A stretch of DNA of 64,000 nucleotides from Methylobacter marinus A45 (GCF_000383855.1 NZ_KB912877.1:1026616-1090615), one strand, 5' to 3'; shown: positions 49,465-59,746, numbered from the stretch's first letter. A program made the numbers and translations. The notes: generated from the sequence alone by a model not told the origin.

Positions 49465-50433
49465 ATGAAACTCAATGCCTTGTTTATCGGCCTCTGCATG
49501 CTGGTATCCGGTCACAGCTTCGCTACGGAAAAGACCACGATCCGGATCGGCGTGCTTGCCTTCGGGACTGTCGACTGGGAATTATCGGCGCTGCAAAACG
49601 CCCCTGAAACGGCATCGGCTGATTTTAAACTGGACATACAGCGACTGGCCAATCCCGAGGCCGGTAAAATCGCGCTGCAATCGGGCGCCGTCGACATGAT
49701 CGTCTCGGACTGGATCTGGGTGTCGAAACTGCGCGCGACCGGCTCCGATTACACGTTTTATCCCTATTCCTCGACATCGGGCGCCCTGGTCGTGGCCGAT
49801 AACAGCCCCATCCGGACGCTGAAGGATCTGAAAGGCAAGCGCCTGGGCATTGCCGGCGGCGAACTGGATAAAAACTGGTTGCTGTTGCAGGCGCTGGCGC
49901 AAAAACAGCAGTTGGATTTGGATGCGCAAGTAGACAAAGTCTTCGGCGCGCCCCCCTTACTGAACCAGCAGATCAAGCAAAACCGCATCGACGCCGTGCT
50001 CAATTACTGGCATTTTGCCGCCCGGCTGGAAGCGCAAGGCTACCGTCAAATCATCGACGGCAAAGGCATGATCAAAGCGCTGGGCATCGATGAAGAAGTG
50101 CCCAGTCTCGGTTATGTGTTCAAGCAAAGCTGGGCCATGAATCATAAGAAGGCGGTCAACGATTTCCTGGCCGCCAGCCAGCAGGCTCAAAACCGGCTCT
50201 GTACATCCGATGCCGCCTGGCAGAAAGTCATTCCGCTGACCCAGGCGAAAGACACGCCAACCCAAAATACGCTCCGGCAGCGTTACTGCGAAGGCCGCAT
50301 CGAGCAATGGGGCGAACCTCAGCAGCAAGCGGCCGGCCGCCTTTATGCAATGCTGCGCACGTTAAGCAATAATAAGCTGACAGGCGATTCGGAAAACCTG
50401 CAGCCGGGCATCTTCTGGTCGATTGAACAATAA
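49465..50433 (+). CDS. ABC importer substrate-binding protein (NitT/TauT type)
   Basis: 322 aa periplasmic protein with a signal peptide (LNALFIGLCMLVSGHSFA). The fold matches nitrate/sulfonate/taurine-type binding proteins: QSGAVDMIVSDWIWVSKLRA, DLKGKRLGIAGGELDKNW and RIDAVLNYWHFAARLEAQGY. GGGAGAG precedes the ATG. It overlaps or abuts the permease gene. The ligand is not deducible; sulfonates, taurine, pyrimidines or another small organic anion are possible. Confidence 0.85.
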   Translation: MKLNALFIGLCMLVSGHSFATEKTTIRIGVLAFGTVDWELSALQNAPETASADFKLDIQRLANPEAGKIALQSGAVDMIVSDWIWVSKLRATGSDYTFYPYSSTSGALVVADNSPIRTLKDLKGKRLGIAGGELDKNWLLLQALAQKQQLDLDAQVDKVFGAPPLLNQQIKQNRIDAVLNYWHFAARLEAQGYRQIIDGKGMIKALGIDEEVPSLGYVFKQSWAMNHKKAVNDFLAASQQAQNRLCTSDAAWQKVIPLTQAKDTPTQNTLRQRYCEGRIEQWGEPQQQAAGRLYAMLRTLSNNKLTGDSENLQPGIFWSIEQ

Positions 50434-50446
50434 AAGGCCCGGGCAT

Positions 50447-51193
50447 TTGAATAGTCGTCAAAAACTGCTGCCGGCCCTGTCCCTGCTGGCCTTTCTGGCG
50501 CTCTGGCAGGGGCTGGCCGTTTATTTAAGCAGCAGCGTGCTGCCGGCACCGAAAGCCGTAGCCCATGTTTTCTGGCGAGAGACCGTCTCGGGGCAACTGC
50601 CCTATCACCTGGGCGTCACCCTGCTCCGCCTCGTGGTCAGTTTCGCCATCGCCATGCTGCTCGGTTGCGCGCTCGGCATCGTTTTGGGCCGGCATAAAAA
50701 GCTCGATGCCTTCTTCGACAACTGGCTGGTCATTTTCCTGAACATTCCGGCCCTGGTCACGATCATCCTGTGCTATGTCTGGTTCGGCCTGATCGAATCG
50801 GCCGCCATTCTGGCCGTCGTCATCAACAAGCTGCCCAACGTCACCGTGACCATACGCGAAGGCACCCGGGCGCTGGACCAGGACTTGCTGGAAATGGCCC
50901 GCTGCTACCGCTTCGGCCGGCGTAAAACCTTTACGCATGTGATCTGGCCGCAACTGCACCCGTTTGTCATGAGCGCGACGCGCTCAGGATTGGCGTTGAT
51001 CTGGAAGATCATTCTGGTGGTCGAATTATTGGGTCGCGGCAACGGCATGGGTTATCAGCTGCATTTGTTTTTCCAGCTGTTCGACGTGGCCGGCATTCTG
51101 GCTTATACGATCGCCTTCGTGGCCGTCATTCAACTGATAGAACTGGTGATTCTGAAGCCTTTGGATAGAAAATCGCTGCGGTGGCGCCGATGA
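50447..51193 (+). CDS. ABC importer permease (NitT/TauT type)
   Basis: Inner-membrane channel subunit, about 248 aa with five to six spans. The ATPase-coupling loop is EGTRALDQDLLEMARCYRFG, with EMAR corresponding to the EAA motif. The best start is a TTG at 50447 with AAAAGG upstream; no ATG is available before the first spans. The stop overlaps the ATPase start by 4 bp (ATGA). Confidence 0.85.
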   Translation: MNSRQKLLPALSLLAFLALWQGLAVYLSSSVLPAPKAVAHVFWRETVSGQLPYHLGVTLLRLVVSFAIAMLLGCALGIVLGRHKKLDAFFDNWLVIFLNIPALVTIILCYVWFGLIESAAILAVVINKLPNVTVTIREGTRALDQDLLEMARCYRFGRRKTFTHVIWPQLHPFVMSATRSGLALIWKIILVVELLGRGNGMGYQLHLFFQLFDVAGILAYTIAFVAVIQLIELVILKPLDRKSLRWRR

Positions 51194-51930
51194 CCGACAT
51201 CCGCATCCGCATCAACAGCAAAACTTATCCGGCCATAGGCCAGGCGGGGAAGCATCAAGCCATCGCCAATCTCGACCTGTCGATGAAGGCCGGCGAATTC
51301 GTCTGCCTGGTCGGCCCTTCCGGCTGCGGCAAGACAACGCTGCTGAATATTATCGCCGGTCTGGATCATGATTATGACGGCGAGATTCTGCTGGGTTCGC
51401 AGCACACGCACCCCAGAATCGGCTATGTGTTCCAGAATCCGCGTCTGCTGCCCTGGCGAACGGTCAGGGAAAACATTGAACTGGCGCTGGACAGCGCTCA
51501 ATCGCCGGATCAGATCGATCCCTTGCTGGAGACCATGCAGCTGACCCGGGCGCAGCATGTTTACCCCGAACGCCTATCCTTGGGCATGAGCCGCCGGGTC
51601 GCCATCATCCGCGCGTTTGCCGTCGATCCCGACCTGCTGTTGATGGACGAGCCCTTTGTCTCGCTCGATGCGCCGACAGCGAGGCAGGTGCGGGATCTGC
51701 TGCTGAAACTGTGGCGGCAGCGCCCGCATACGGTTTTGTTCGTCACCCACGACCTGCGCGAAGCCATCGCGCTGGCGGACCGGCTGGTCTTCCTGTCTGC
51801 CTCGCCCATGCGGGTCCTGCGGGAACTGACTGTCCCCATCGTCAGGAATGAACGCCATAACGAGGCGCTGATCGAATCCTACAGGCAGCAGTTGATGAAC
51901 GATTACCCGGAGATAAGACAGTTGTTATAA
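51190..51930 (+). CDS. ABC importer ATP-binding protein (NitT/TauT type)
   Basis: 246 aa. Walker A GPSGCGKTT, Q-loop YVFQNPRLLPWRTV, Walker B LLLMDEPFVSLDA and the switch His in FVTHDLREA are intact. The signature segment reads RLSLGMSRRVAIIRA: Leu replaces the second-position Gly of LSGG, a visible departure from consensus. Start ATG overlaps the permease stop; an earlier GTG in frame is less likely. Powers uptake with the two preceding gene products. Confidence 0.85.
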   Translation: MTDIRIRINSKTYPAIGQAGKHQAIANLDLSMKAGEFVCLVGPSGCGKTTLLNIIAGLDHDYDGEILLGSQHTHPRIGYVFQNPRLLPWRTVRENIELALDSAQSPDQIDPLLETMQLTRAQHVYPERLSLGMSRRVAIIRAFAVDPDLLLMDEPFVSLDAPTARQVRDLLLKLWRQRPHTVLFVTHDLREAIALADRLVFLSASPMRVLRELTVPIVRNERHNEALIESYRQQLMNDYPEIRQLL

Positions 51931-52028
51931 CCCATACCCCCTTGAAATAAAGGGTTAAATGTCCGATACTTAGGGCTTTTTTAAGCCTTAGCCGGGCTTG
52001 CCATACCACCAATGGAGGCTAACAAAGC

Positions 52029-52292
52029 ATGAACAAAAAATTTATCTTGGGATCGGCAATTGCAGCGATTGCGTTAAGTCCATTAACCGCATCGGCAACC
52101 AGCGATGACGAGCAATACCCCGCCGCCAATTTCCAGCCTAAGGTTATCTACATCGATGAAGAAGCTGCCGCCAAGGCCTCTGCCGAGGAATCATCGGCCA
52201 AACCTGAAAGAAAGAAAGCCGAGTTCGACCCGAACTACCCGGCGGCAAATTTCGAGCCTAAAGTCATTTTCCCCGTTCCTGAAAACGGATAA
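52029..52292 (+). CDS. Small secreted protein with two YPAANF repeats
   Basis: 87 aa with a signal peptide (residues 1-23, cleavage near ASA-TS). The mature part contains YPAANFQPKVI at 30-40 and YPAANFEPKVI at 70-80 (10 of 11 identical) separated by a charged Ala/Glu/Lys linker. ATGGAGGCTAAC gives a good ribosome site. No Cys and no enzyme motif. It may bind a partner through the repeated strand. Function unknown; it stands alone between the ABC operon and the convergent flagellar genes. Confidence 0.75.
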   Translation: MNKKFILGSAIAAIALSPLTASATSDDEQYPAANFQPKVIYIDEEAAAKASAEESSAKPERKKAEFDPNYPAANFEPKVIFPVPENG

Positions 52293-52302
52293 GCGCTAAC
52301 TG

Positions 52303-52344
52303 AAAAATCGGGGAGACAGGATTTTGCTTCTATCCGTCTCCCCG
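52303..52344 (-). terminator. Terminator of the flgB-flgL transcript
   Basis: On the minus strand CGGGGAGAC (52344-52336) pairs with GTCTCCCCG (52317-52309), with an inner GGAT/ATCC extension, and is followed by ATTTTTC. It lies just after flgL in the gap to the convergent secreted-protein gene, which it may also serve. Confidence 0.75.
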
Positions 52345-52347
52345 CCT

Positions 52348-53622
52348 TCACAGATAATTAAACAGTGATAACTGTTGAACCTTGGCGTAGGCCTGCTGCG
52401 CCGCCTGCAACGATACCGTCTGTAAATTAAACCGGCTGATGGCCTCGGCGTAGTCGAGGTCTTGCGTCTCGGAAAGCGTCGTTTGCGTGTCCAGGATGAA
52501 CTTTTCGTTGTGCAGTTCCTGGTCGTCCAGGGCATTCAACCGCGCCCCGACACTGGTTCTGGCCCTTAAAAAACTGTCCAGGGCCGAATCAAGGTCCGTC
52601 AAGACGTTGTTGAGCTGTTCATTCAGAACATTCGTTGCCGGCAGATCGGCTCCCGTTCCCGTTTGCCCCTCGGCAAAGCCCGCATCCGTCAAAAAACCGC
52701 CCGTACCGGCATTGATCGTTATCGACGACGCCGCGCCCTGCGTGCTCGATACAAATTCGATGTTATTACCGTTGGAGCGCGCCGTTATGCCGGCCGCGGC
52801 CAATCCCGCCGTCGCATTGATCGCGCCCACCACCTCGTCCAGGCTGGCATAGTTGCCGCTCAGGCTCACGGTGACAGGTCCGCCGGCATCGCTGCTCAGA
52901 TCAAACGATGTAGGTGCCGCGGAATAATCCAGGCCATAGCGTAAAAACCGGTCGCCGGTGATGGCGCCGGAGGCGGCCTGAAAATCGCCGCCCAAACTGT
53001 TGGACAAGGCTTTCAGGGTATTGAAGATACTGCGTTTGCCATCCGGGCTGGCGGCCGAATCGATATTCTCGAATACGTTAAACCCCAAATCGCCATCGGC
53101 CACCTGCCGCTCCGGGCCGATTTGCAGGACGCGCTGATTGATGCCGCCCTGATAAACATAGCTCTGGCTGCCGGAATCGTAAGCGAAGGGCGGCACGCTG
53201 GACAAGTCGCCGGAAAAGATGAATTCGCCATTGGCGTTCTTGGTATTGGCCAGGCCTGCCAACTCATCCAGCAACTGATCCACTTCCTGCTTGATGGCCA
53301 GCCGGTCATTGCCCGACAGCGTCGCATTCGCGGCCTGTATCGTCAATTCCTTGGCGCGGAACAATACATCTTCCGAACCGGCCAATACCGACTCTTCGAT
53401 ATTCAAGCGTGCCCGCGCGGTAAAAATATTGTCCTGGTATTGATGAGTCTTATCGATCGTTTCCTGCAGGTCCAACGCCCTGACCGCCGCGGCCGGATCA
53501 TCGGCGGGGGTCAGCACTTTAAGCCCGGTTGACAGCTGCATCTGGGTCTTGGACAGGCTGGCTTGCCGGGCCAGCATGCTGTTCACGCCCAACTGCTGGG
53601 CCCAGGATGTTGAAATTCTCAT
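52348..53622 (-). CDS. flgL: Flagellar hook-filament junction protein FlgL (HAP3)
   Basis: Flagellin-like adaptor between hook and filament. 424 aa. The N-terminus MRISTSWAQQLGVNSMLARQ and the STGLKVLTPADDPAAAVRAL segment are the helical flagellin-type end; the C-terminal helix is SLQAAQQAYAKVQQLSLFNY. The middle is a variable domain. Last gene of the flg run, 9 bp after flgK. Confidence 0.92.
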   Translation of the reverse strand: MRISTSWAQQLGVNSMLARQASLSKTQMQLSTGLKVLTPADDPAAAVRALDLQETIDKTHQYQDNIFTARARLNIEESVLAGSEDVLFRAKELTIQAANATLSGNDRLAIKQEVDQLLDELAGLANTKNANGEFIFSGDLSSVPPFAYDSGSQSYVYQGGINQRVLQIGPERQVADGDLGFNVFENIDSAASPDGKRSIFNTLKALSNSLGGDFQAASGAITGDRFLRYGLDYSAAPTSFDLSSDAGGPVTVSLSGNYASLDEVVGAINATAGLAAAGITARSNGNNIEFVSSTQGAASSITINAGTGGFLTDAGFAEGQTGTGADLPATNVLNEQLNNVLTDLDSALDSFLRARTSVGARLNALDDQELHNEKFILDTQTTLSETQDLDYAEAISRFNLQTVSLQAAQQAYAKVQQLSLFNYL

Positions 53623-53631
53623 ACCCTCTCC

Positions 53632-55305
53632 TTACCTTATCGCCCCGAGCAGCGAGTCGAACAAAGAACCGCTCATGGAAATGACCTGGGCGGCGGCCTG
53701 ATAGGACTGCTGAAACTTGATCAAATTGGCGGCCTCTTCATCGAGATTGACCCCGGCCAGACTTTCGAATGAACCTTTCGCCTGATTCAGCAACGTTTCC
53801 TGCGCCGAGACGCTGACCGTGGCGGCATGCGTCAAGGTGCCGACTTCCGAGACGATCTGTCCGTAACCGCCGGCGAAGGTACTGGCGCCGCCCAGCATGC
53901 TGCCTTTGTTTTCCAGTGCGGCCAAGGCCAGCGCGTTCCTGTTGTCGCCGGGCATGGGTCCGTTCACGACATAGGCGTTGCCGTCGCTGTCGACGGCGGC
54001 ATTGGTTGCCGCCGCGATTTTCAGCGGATCGGTAACGTTGACGCCGATCGACTGCGCACCCTGGGATGCGGGCTTGATCAAGAAACTGTCGCCGGCCGCC
54101 ACGGTGCCCGGCGTAATGGTCAAGCCGGGCACGGCATTGGTCAGCTGGGCCGGTGTCAGCGTCTGGAATGACTTATCATTGATACGTGTCAGTTTATAGC
54201 TGGCGCCGTCAAAATCCAGCTGATAATCGCTGAAATCCATGGCGCTCACGTCAGAATAGCCGACCGCGATGGAAGCGCCGGCGCTGTTCGCCGCACCATT
54301 TACGACCGGCACGGCGGCAGGATCGATGCCGGAAAAAAAGTCAGCTCCGGCATTGCCGGCCAAATCATAACCGGCCGTATGCATGGCATTGAATTCCGTG
54401 GCCATGCTGATTGCAACGCGCCCCAGTTTTTGCTGGGCAGGGTCCAGCACCTCATCGCGAAACCGCAAGGCGCCGGCCAGCTCTCCGCCGCTGATGTTCC
54501 TGGTGATGTCACCGCCGCCCTGTATCGCGATGTTCAGCCTGGCGGGGTCCAATTCGGATTGCCTGACTTCCAGTTGATTGCTCTGCCCGCCCAGGACCAG
54601 GGACTGGCCTTGCCCCGTGAACACGCTCAGCCCGCCGTTTGAGTCGGCAACGACGGAAATATCGATCAGTTCGGACATCTTCAGCAACAGGTTGTCCCGT
54701 TGATCCAGCAGGTCATTGGGCATCTGTCCGTTCGGGGTCTTGCCCGTTTCGATCACGATGCGCTGGTTAAGATCGGCTACCGCCGTCGCATACATATTGA
54801 TACTGTCGACCTTGCTGTTGATGTCCTGATTGACCTGCGCGCGCAGTTCATTAAAGCGCGCGTCCATCGTATGAAAGCGCTGCGTCAATATTTCGGCTTC
54901 CGAGAGCATGACCTGCCGGGCCGGAATCGAGGTCGGATCATCGGCCAGTTCATGCACCGCATTGAAGAAACGTTTGATCGCGGGACTCAGGCCGGTACTG
55001 GGATCGGCCATCAGATTGTCAACCTGCGAGGCGAGTTTCTGGTATTTATCGGCCTCACCGAATGCCGAGGCGCTGGTACGCACTTGCGCCGTGATGAACT
55101 GGTCATAGCTGCGCGTCACGTTGGCGACATTGACGCCCTGGCCGATAAATCCTGGTCCGATAAACAGCTCGGGCTTGGTCGCCAGCTCGGCACGCTGACG
55201 GCTGTAGCCTTCGGTATTGACGTTGGCGATGTTATGACTGGTCGTTTCCAGCGAGCGCTGGAAGGCCATGAGCCCTGACAATGCCGTGCCTAAAATACCT
55301 GTCAT
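53632..55305 (-). CDS. flgK: Flagellar hook-associated protein FlgK (HAP1)
   Basis: First junction protein on the hook. 557 aa with the rod/hook N-terminal motif TTSHNIANVNTEGYSRQR and the C-terminal NLIKFQQSYQAAAQVISM. Gap of 42 bp to flgJ; I saw no FliA site in it, so flgKL are probably read from upstream. Confidence 0.93.
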   Translation of the reverse strand: MTGILGTALSGLMAFQRSLETTSHNIANVNTEGYSRQRAELATKPELFIGPGFIGQGVNVANVTRSYDQFITAQVRTSASAFGEADKYQKLASQVDNLMADPSTGLSPAIKRFFNAVHELADDPTSIPARQVMLSEAEILTQRFHTMDARFNELRAQVNQDINSKVDSINMYATAVADLNQRIVIETGKTPNGQMPNDLLDQRDNLLLKMSELIDISVVADSNGGLSVFTGQGQSLVLGGQSNQLEVRQSELDPARLNIAIQGGGDITRNISGGELAGALRFRDEVLDPAQQKLGRVAISMATEFNAMHTAGYDLAGNAGADFFSGIDPAAVPVVNGAANSAGASIAVGYSDVSAMDFSDYQLDFDGASYKLTRINDKSFQTLTPAQLTNAVPGLTITPGTVAAGDSFLIKPASQGAQSIGVNVTDPLKIAAATNAAVDSDGNAYVVNGPMPGDNRNALALAALENKGSMLGGASTFAGGYGQIVSEVGTLTHAATVSVSAQETLLNQAKGSFESLAGVNLDEEAANLIKFQQSYQAAAQVISMSGSLFDSLLGAIR

Positions 55306-55347
55306 AGTCGTGTCCTGTGCTGAGGGTTAACTGCTGCCCGGATGCCG

Positions 55348-56337
55348 TCAATCATTCATTGCCACGGATAATCCGGGTTCGTTCAGGGTACTGCTGTTGT
55401 AAATGCGCATGACTTTGTCGGCATAGTGCGGATCGGTCGCATAGCCGGCCCGTTGCAACGATTGCACATAATGTTCGGCATTACCGGCCTGTTCCAGGGC
55501 ATTCTGATAACGCGGGTTATTTTTTATAAAGCGCACATAATCCTGAAAACTGTCCTGGAACGAGTCGTAGGATCTGAAGCCGGCATTGACCTTTTTGGCG
55601 ATGCCGTCCTCGAATTCCAGTGTCGGCACTTGCGCCTGCTTGCCCTGCCAGGCTTTATCGGCCTTGATGTTAAACAGGTTGAAGCTGCTGCCGCCATCGC
55701 CGTGTTTTACCAGCGACCGCCCCCATCCCGTCTCCAGCGCTGCCTGCGCCAGAATGACCCGGGGCTCGACGCCCAATTCCCGCCCCGCCCGCTCGGCCAT
55801 GGGCCACAACTGCCGGACAAAGTCCTGTGCCGACTGTATCGGCAGGGCCTGCTCATTCTTTAATGCGGCTTCGGATGTTTCTTCGACGGAACTGTCGAAC
55901 AAGCGCTCCAGTGCTTGATGCGCCTCGCTTTCGTGCTTGTGGACCCGCGGTTTGTCGGCGGCATTGGCATGTCTGGAGATGGACTTCGGTGTCGAGGACG
56001 AGCGGTTCAGGTAATCCTCAAGCTCGAGTTTTTCATTAGCGGGTTTCTCGTCGCTGAGCTGCTTGACGATCAAATCGGCCAGGCCGACCGAGCCCGACAA
56101 TTGCACAGCCAGCTGCTGGTCATACATGTCGTTGTAAAATTGGCTCTGATCATTGTCCATGATGCCGTCGGCCAGCTTGGCGTCGCGCATGCTTTTCAGC
56201 ACATTATTCAGGAAAATCGCCTCAAACTGCCGGGCCGTTTCCTTCAACGCTTCCGGCGATTCTTTCCGGGCTTCGTTTTTCAGCTTCGCCAGTCCGTTAA
56301 AATCGGTATAAACATCAGCATGATTGACGTTCTGCAT
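55348..56337 (-). CDS. flgJ: Flagellar rod assembly protein/muramidase FlgJ
   Basis: Two-domain rod cap that opens peptidoglycan for the rod. 329 aa. The N-terminal part (ARQFEAIFLNNVLKSMRDAK, FYNDMYDQQLAVQLSG) is the rod-binding domain. The C-terminal part from about residue 165 is the glucosaminidase (VILAQAALETGWGRSLVKHG, catalytic Glu in ALETGW). Confidence 0.93.
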   Translation of the reverse strand: MQNVNHADVYTDFNGLAKLKNEARKESPEALKETARQFEAIFLNNVLKSMRDAKLADGIMDNDQSQFYNDMYDQQLAVQLSGSVGLADLIVKQLSDEKPANEKLELEDYLNRSSSTPKSISRHANAADKPRVHKHESEAHQALERLFDSSVEETSEAALKNEQALPIQSAQDFVRQLWPMAERAGRELGVEPRVILAQAALETGWGRSLVKHGDGGSSFNLFNIKADKAWQGKQAQVPTLEFEDGIAKKVNAGFRSYDSFQDSFQDYVRFIKNNPRYQNALEQAGNAEHYVQSLQRAGYATDPHYADKVMRIYNSSTLNEPGLSVAMND

Positions 56338-56347
56338 GACAACCTCT

Positions 56348-57445
56348 CTAGATCACGATCAGTTCGGCGCGCAAGGCGCCGGCCGTTTTCAGCGCTTCCA
56401 GGATAGCCACAAGATCGCTGGGCGCGGCGCCCACATTATTGACGGCCTGCACGATTTCATCGAGCGAAACGCCGGGATTAAATACAAACATGTGATTTTT
56501 TTCTTCCTCCACCCGGATGCTGGACTGCGGCGTCACGGCTGTCTGCCCGGACGAGAAGGCGTTCGGCTGGCTGACTTGCGGATTCTCGCTGATCGTCACG
56601 GTCAGGCTGCCGTGCGACACGGCCGCCGGCTGTACCCTGACCTTGCTGTTGATGACCACGGTGCCGGTGCGCGAATTCACGATGATGCGCGCCGGCGCAT
56701 CGTCGGGCGCGACGTTGATGTTCTCGACCATGGACGCGAACGTGACCTTCTGGCCCGGATCGCGCGGCGCCCTGACCCGGACCGATGTCGCATCGATGGG
56801 CTTGGCCGTGTTGCCGCCGAGCATGTTGTTGATGGATTCGGCCATGCGGTTGGCGGTGGTGAAATCCGGCGTATGCAGGTTGAACACCAGGCTGTCGCTG
56901 TCGGCGAACGGCGTGTTGACCGTACGCTCAACCGTGGCGCCGTTAGGGATGCGGCCGACGCCGGGGTTGTTGACGGTGATGTTGGAGCCGTCCCGGCCCG
57001 ACGCGCTCAGGCCGCCCACGACCAGATTACCCTGCGCCATCGCGTAAACCTGGCCATCCGCGCCTTTCAACGGACTCAGCAATAACGTGCCGCCGCGCAG
57101 GCTCTTGGCATCGCCGATCGAGGACACGGTCACATCGATCTGCTGGCCGGGCTTGGCGAATGGCGGCAGCTCCGCCGAAACAGCCACGGCGGCGATATTC
57201 TTGGCTTTGGGATCGATGCCGGGCGGCAGGGTCAGCCCCAGACGCGCCAGCATACTGCGCACGCTTTGGCCGGTAAACCGGGTTTTATCGCCGGATTTAT
57301 CGAGGCCGACGACCAGGCCGTAACCGATCAGCTGGTTAACCCGAACGCCCTCGATAGCGGCGATATCCTTGATGCGCTCGGCCCAGGCCGGCGCCGTGCA
57401 GGACAGGGCCAGCAGCGTCAGAGAAATGGTTTTTATTAGCTTCAT
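56348..57445 (-). CDS. flgI: Flagellar P-ring protein FlgI
   Basis: Periplasmic ring around the rod in the peptidoglycan layer. 365 aa with a Sec signal peptide ([20 protein letters not shown]) and the family N-terminus [20 protein letters not shown]. 14 bp after flgH. Confidence 0.95.
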   Translation of the reverse strand: MKLIKTISLTLLALSCTAPAWAERIKDIAAIEGVRVNQLIGYGLVVGLDKSGDKTRFTGQSVRSMLARLGLTLPPGIDPKAKNIAAVAVSAELPPFAKPGQQIDVTVSSIGDAKSLRGGTLLLSPLKGADGQVYAMAQGNLVVGGLSASGRDGSNITVNNPGVGRIPNGATVERTVNTPFADSDSLVFNLHTPDFTTANRMAESINNMLGGNTAKPIDATSVRVRAPRDPGQKVTFASMVENINVAPDDAPARIIVNSRTGTVVINSKVRVQPAAVSHGSLTVTISENPQVSQPNAFSSGQTAVTPQSSIRVEEEKNHMFVFNPGVSLDEIVQAVNNVGAAPSDLVAILEALKTAGALRAELIVI

Positions 57446-57459
57446 AATCGCCCGTCCGC

Positions 57460-58131
57460 TTAGAATGGGAACCAGGGGCTCTGCAGTATGCGTGAAAACC
57501 AGCCGATCCTGCTGGCGTCCGCCATGGCGCCGCTGCCGGTATACATAATAGTCGCATCGGCGACCTTGTCCGACGAGATGGTATTGGCGGTATCGATATC
57601 GACCGGCCTGACGATGCCCGACAACCTGACATACTCATCGCCCTGGTTCAAGGTCACGCGTTTCTCGCCGCGCACCTTTAAATTGCCGTTCGGCAGCACT
57701 TCCACGACCGTCACCGAAATATCGCCGCTCAGGCTGTTGCTCTGATTCGCGCCGCCCTCGCCTTCGAATTCGGTGGCAAAATCCACTTCGGTTTTCATGT
57801 CGCTGCCCAGCAGCGACTCGGCCGCCATGCCGAACAGGTACGGCACCGAACCGCTCATGCGCGTATCCTTCTTGGTATCGAGATCGGCTTTCTTTTTCGC
57901 CTGCGTCCGTTCCGTTAGCCTGATCGTCAGAATATCGCCGACCCGCATGGCCTTATAGTCCTCGAACAGGCGCATGTCGTATCCGGCCTGATAAATGCCG
58001 CCGGTATTCTGCACCGGCGGCCTTAAATCGGCCGGCTGCACCGGGGCAAAGGCCGGGTCCCTGGGCGGCAGCGGCGTACAGGCCGGCAGCAGCGTCAGAA
58101 CGGCTGCGATCAGCTGGATTTTTTGTCTCAT
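57460..58131 (-). CDS. flgH: Flagellar L-ring lipoprotein FlgH
   Basis: Outer-membrane ring. 223 aa from the ATG at 58129-58131, which has CAGGTG upstream; a GTG three codons earlier is possible. Lipobox LLPACT follows the leader. The family core is [20 protein letters not shown] and [20 protein letters not shown]. Confidence 0.93.
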   Translation of the reverse strand: MRQKIQLIAAVLTLLPACTPLPPRDPAFAPVQPADLRPPVQNTGGIYQAGYDMRLFEDYKAMRVGDILTIRLTERTQAKKKADLDTKKDTRMSGSVPYLFGMAAESLLGSDMKTEVDFATEFEGEGGANQSNSLSGDISVTVVEVLPNGNLKVRGEKRVTLNQGDEYVRLSGIVRPVDIDTANTISSDKVADATIMYTGSGAMADASRIGWFSRILQSPWFPF

Positions 58132-58144
58132 CTCACGCACCTGT

Positions 58145-58933
58145 CTACAGTTGTTGCGTCACAAAGGACAGCATCTGATCGGTGGTCGAAATCGCCTTGG
58201 AATTCATTTCGTAGGCCCGCTGCGTCTCGATCATGCTGACCAGTTCCTCAACCACGTTGACATTAGAGGTCTCCAGCGAACCCTGCAATAACGTGCCGAA
58301 TTCATCCTCGCCGGGCGTGCCGATGATGGGCGTGCCGCTGGCGACCGATTCGCGGTACAGGTTTTCGCCGACCGGTTCAAGGCCGGTCGGATTGATGAAA
58401 TCGGCCAGCTGGATTTGCCCCAGCTCGACCGGCGTGGCATTGCCGGGCTGCAGGGCCGATACGGTCCCGTCCCGGCCGATGGTGATGCTGATCGCGTCCT
58501 CGGGCACGGTAATGGCCGGCTCCAGCATCAAACCGCCCGAGGTCACGAGCTGGCCCAGGGAGTCCAGCTTTAACGAGCCGTCGCGCGTATAATTGATATC
58601 GCCGTTCGGCATCAGGATCTGCAGAAAGCCCCGGCCATTGACGGCAACATCGAGCGAATTTTCGGTCTGCTGAATATTGCCCTGCGTATGCAGTTTCTCG
58701 GTGGCGACGGTCCTGACGCCGGTGCCCAGCTGCAAGCCGGTCGGCAGTTGCGTGTTCTGGGTGGACTGCGCGCCGACCTGTCTGACGTTTTGATAAATCA
58801 AGTCTTCGAAGATGGGCCGGGATTTCTTGAAGCCCGTGGTATTGACGTTGGCCAGGTTGTTGGCGATGACCGCCATGCGGGTCTGCTGGGCGTCCAGACC
58901 GGATTTGGCGACCCATAATGCGCGTTCAGTCAT
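58145..58933 (-). CDS. flgG: Flagellar distal rod protein FlgG
   Basis: Distal rod, 262 aa. N-terminal motif [18 protein letters not shown], core [21 protein letters not shown]-terminal [20 protein letters not shown]. Followed by flgH after 13 bp. Confidence 0.95.
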   Translation of the reverse strand: MTERALWVAKSGLDAQQTRMAVIANNLANVNTTGFKKSRPIFEDLIYQNVRQVGAQSTQNTQLPTGLQLGTGVRTVATEKLHTQGNIQQTENSLDVAVNGRGFLQILMPNGDINYTRDGSLKLDSLGQLVTSGGLMLEPAITVPEDAISITIGRDGTVSALQPGNATPVELGQIQLADFINPTGLEPVGENLYRESVASGTPIIGTPGEDEFGTLLQGSLETSNVNVVEELVSMIETQRAYEMNSKAISTTDQMLSFVTQQL

Positions 58934-58983
58934 GATAGTCTCCTAAGTGACAATATTTTGTTCTATCCGAGTTAATGCATTGT

Positions 58984-59724
58984 TCATGCCATCTGCATCA
59001 GTTTGGCGCTGACGGCGGCGTTGTCGTCGGCGTTTTTCATCACCTTGGTTTGCAATTCAAAATTCTTGGCCAGCTCGATCATGTCCACCATGGCAGCAAT
59101 CGCATTGACATTGCTGCCTTCCAGGACGCCCTGCACCAGGCTGACCTCGGCGCTGGCCTCGGGTGCCGTGCCGTCCTTGATATACAACAGGCCGTCGGCC
59201 TGCTTCTCGAGATTGTCAGGCGCCGGCTTGACCAGCTTGATGCGATCAAGCTCGACCATGGCGCTGGCATTGGCGCCCAGGGGGATTATGCTGAGCGTGC
59301 CGTCCTTGCCTATGGTCAGTTTTTGCGACGGCGGAATGGCGATCGGCCCGTCCTGGCCCAGAACCGGCAGACCGGCGCCGGTCTGCAGCATGCCTTCGGG
59401 TGTCACGCGCAGGTCCCCGGCCCGGGTATAGGCTTCCTTGCCGCTGGCGCTCTGGACGGCCAGCCAGCCCTCGCCTTCTATCGCCACATCCAGTTCGCGT
59501 CCCGTGGTCTGCATGGCGCCGGCCGACAGATCGGTTCCCGGACGCTCGGTCATGGCATAGACGCGTGTCGGGAACCCCGCGCCGAACACCGGCTGGCTTC
59601 GGAACTGCTCCAGGTCGGACTTGAATCCCGTGGTCTGGGTATTCGCCAAATTATTGGCGTTGGTCGTTTGCGCCAGCAGCGTCTGCTTGGCGCCGCTCAT
59701 GGCGATATACAGGCTTTTGTCCAT
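58984..59724 (-). CDS. flgF: Flagellar proximal rod protein FlgF
   Basis: Proximal rod, 246 aa. MDKSLYIAMSGAKQTLLAQT and NNLANTQTTGFKSDLEQFRS at the N-terminus; SNVNAIAAMVDMIELAKNFE at the C-terminus. A 50-bp gap to flgG carries only a ribosome site (TTAGGAGAC). Confidence 0.94.
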   Translation of the reverse strand: MDKSLYIAMSGAKQTLLAQTTNANNLANTQTTGFKSDLEQFRSQPVFGAGFPTRVYAMTERPGTDLSAGAMQTTGRELDVAIEGEGWLAVQSASGKEAYTRAGDLRVTPEGMLQTGAGLPVLGQDGPIAIPPSQKLTIGKDGTLSIIPLGANASAMVELDRIKLVKPAPDNLEKQADGLLYIKDGTAPEASAEVSLVQGVLEGSNVNAIAAMVDMIELAKNFELQTKVMKNADDNAAVSAKLMQMA

Positions 59725-59746
59725 AACGGCTCCCCTACCCTAGTGT

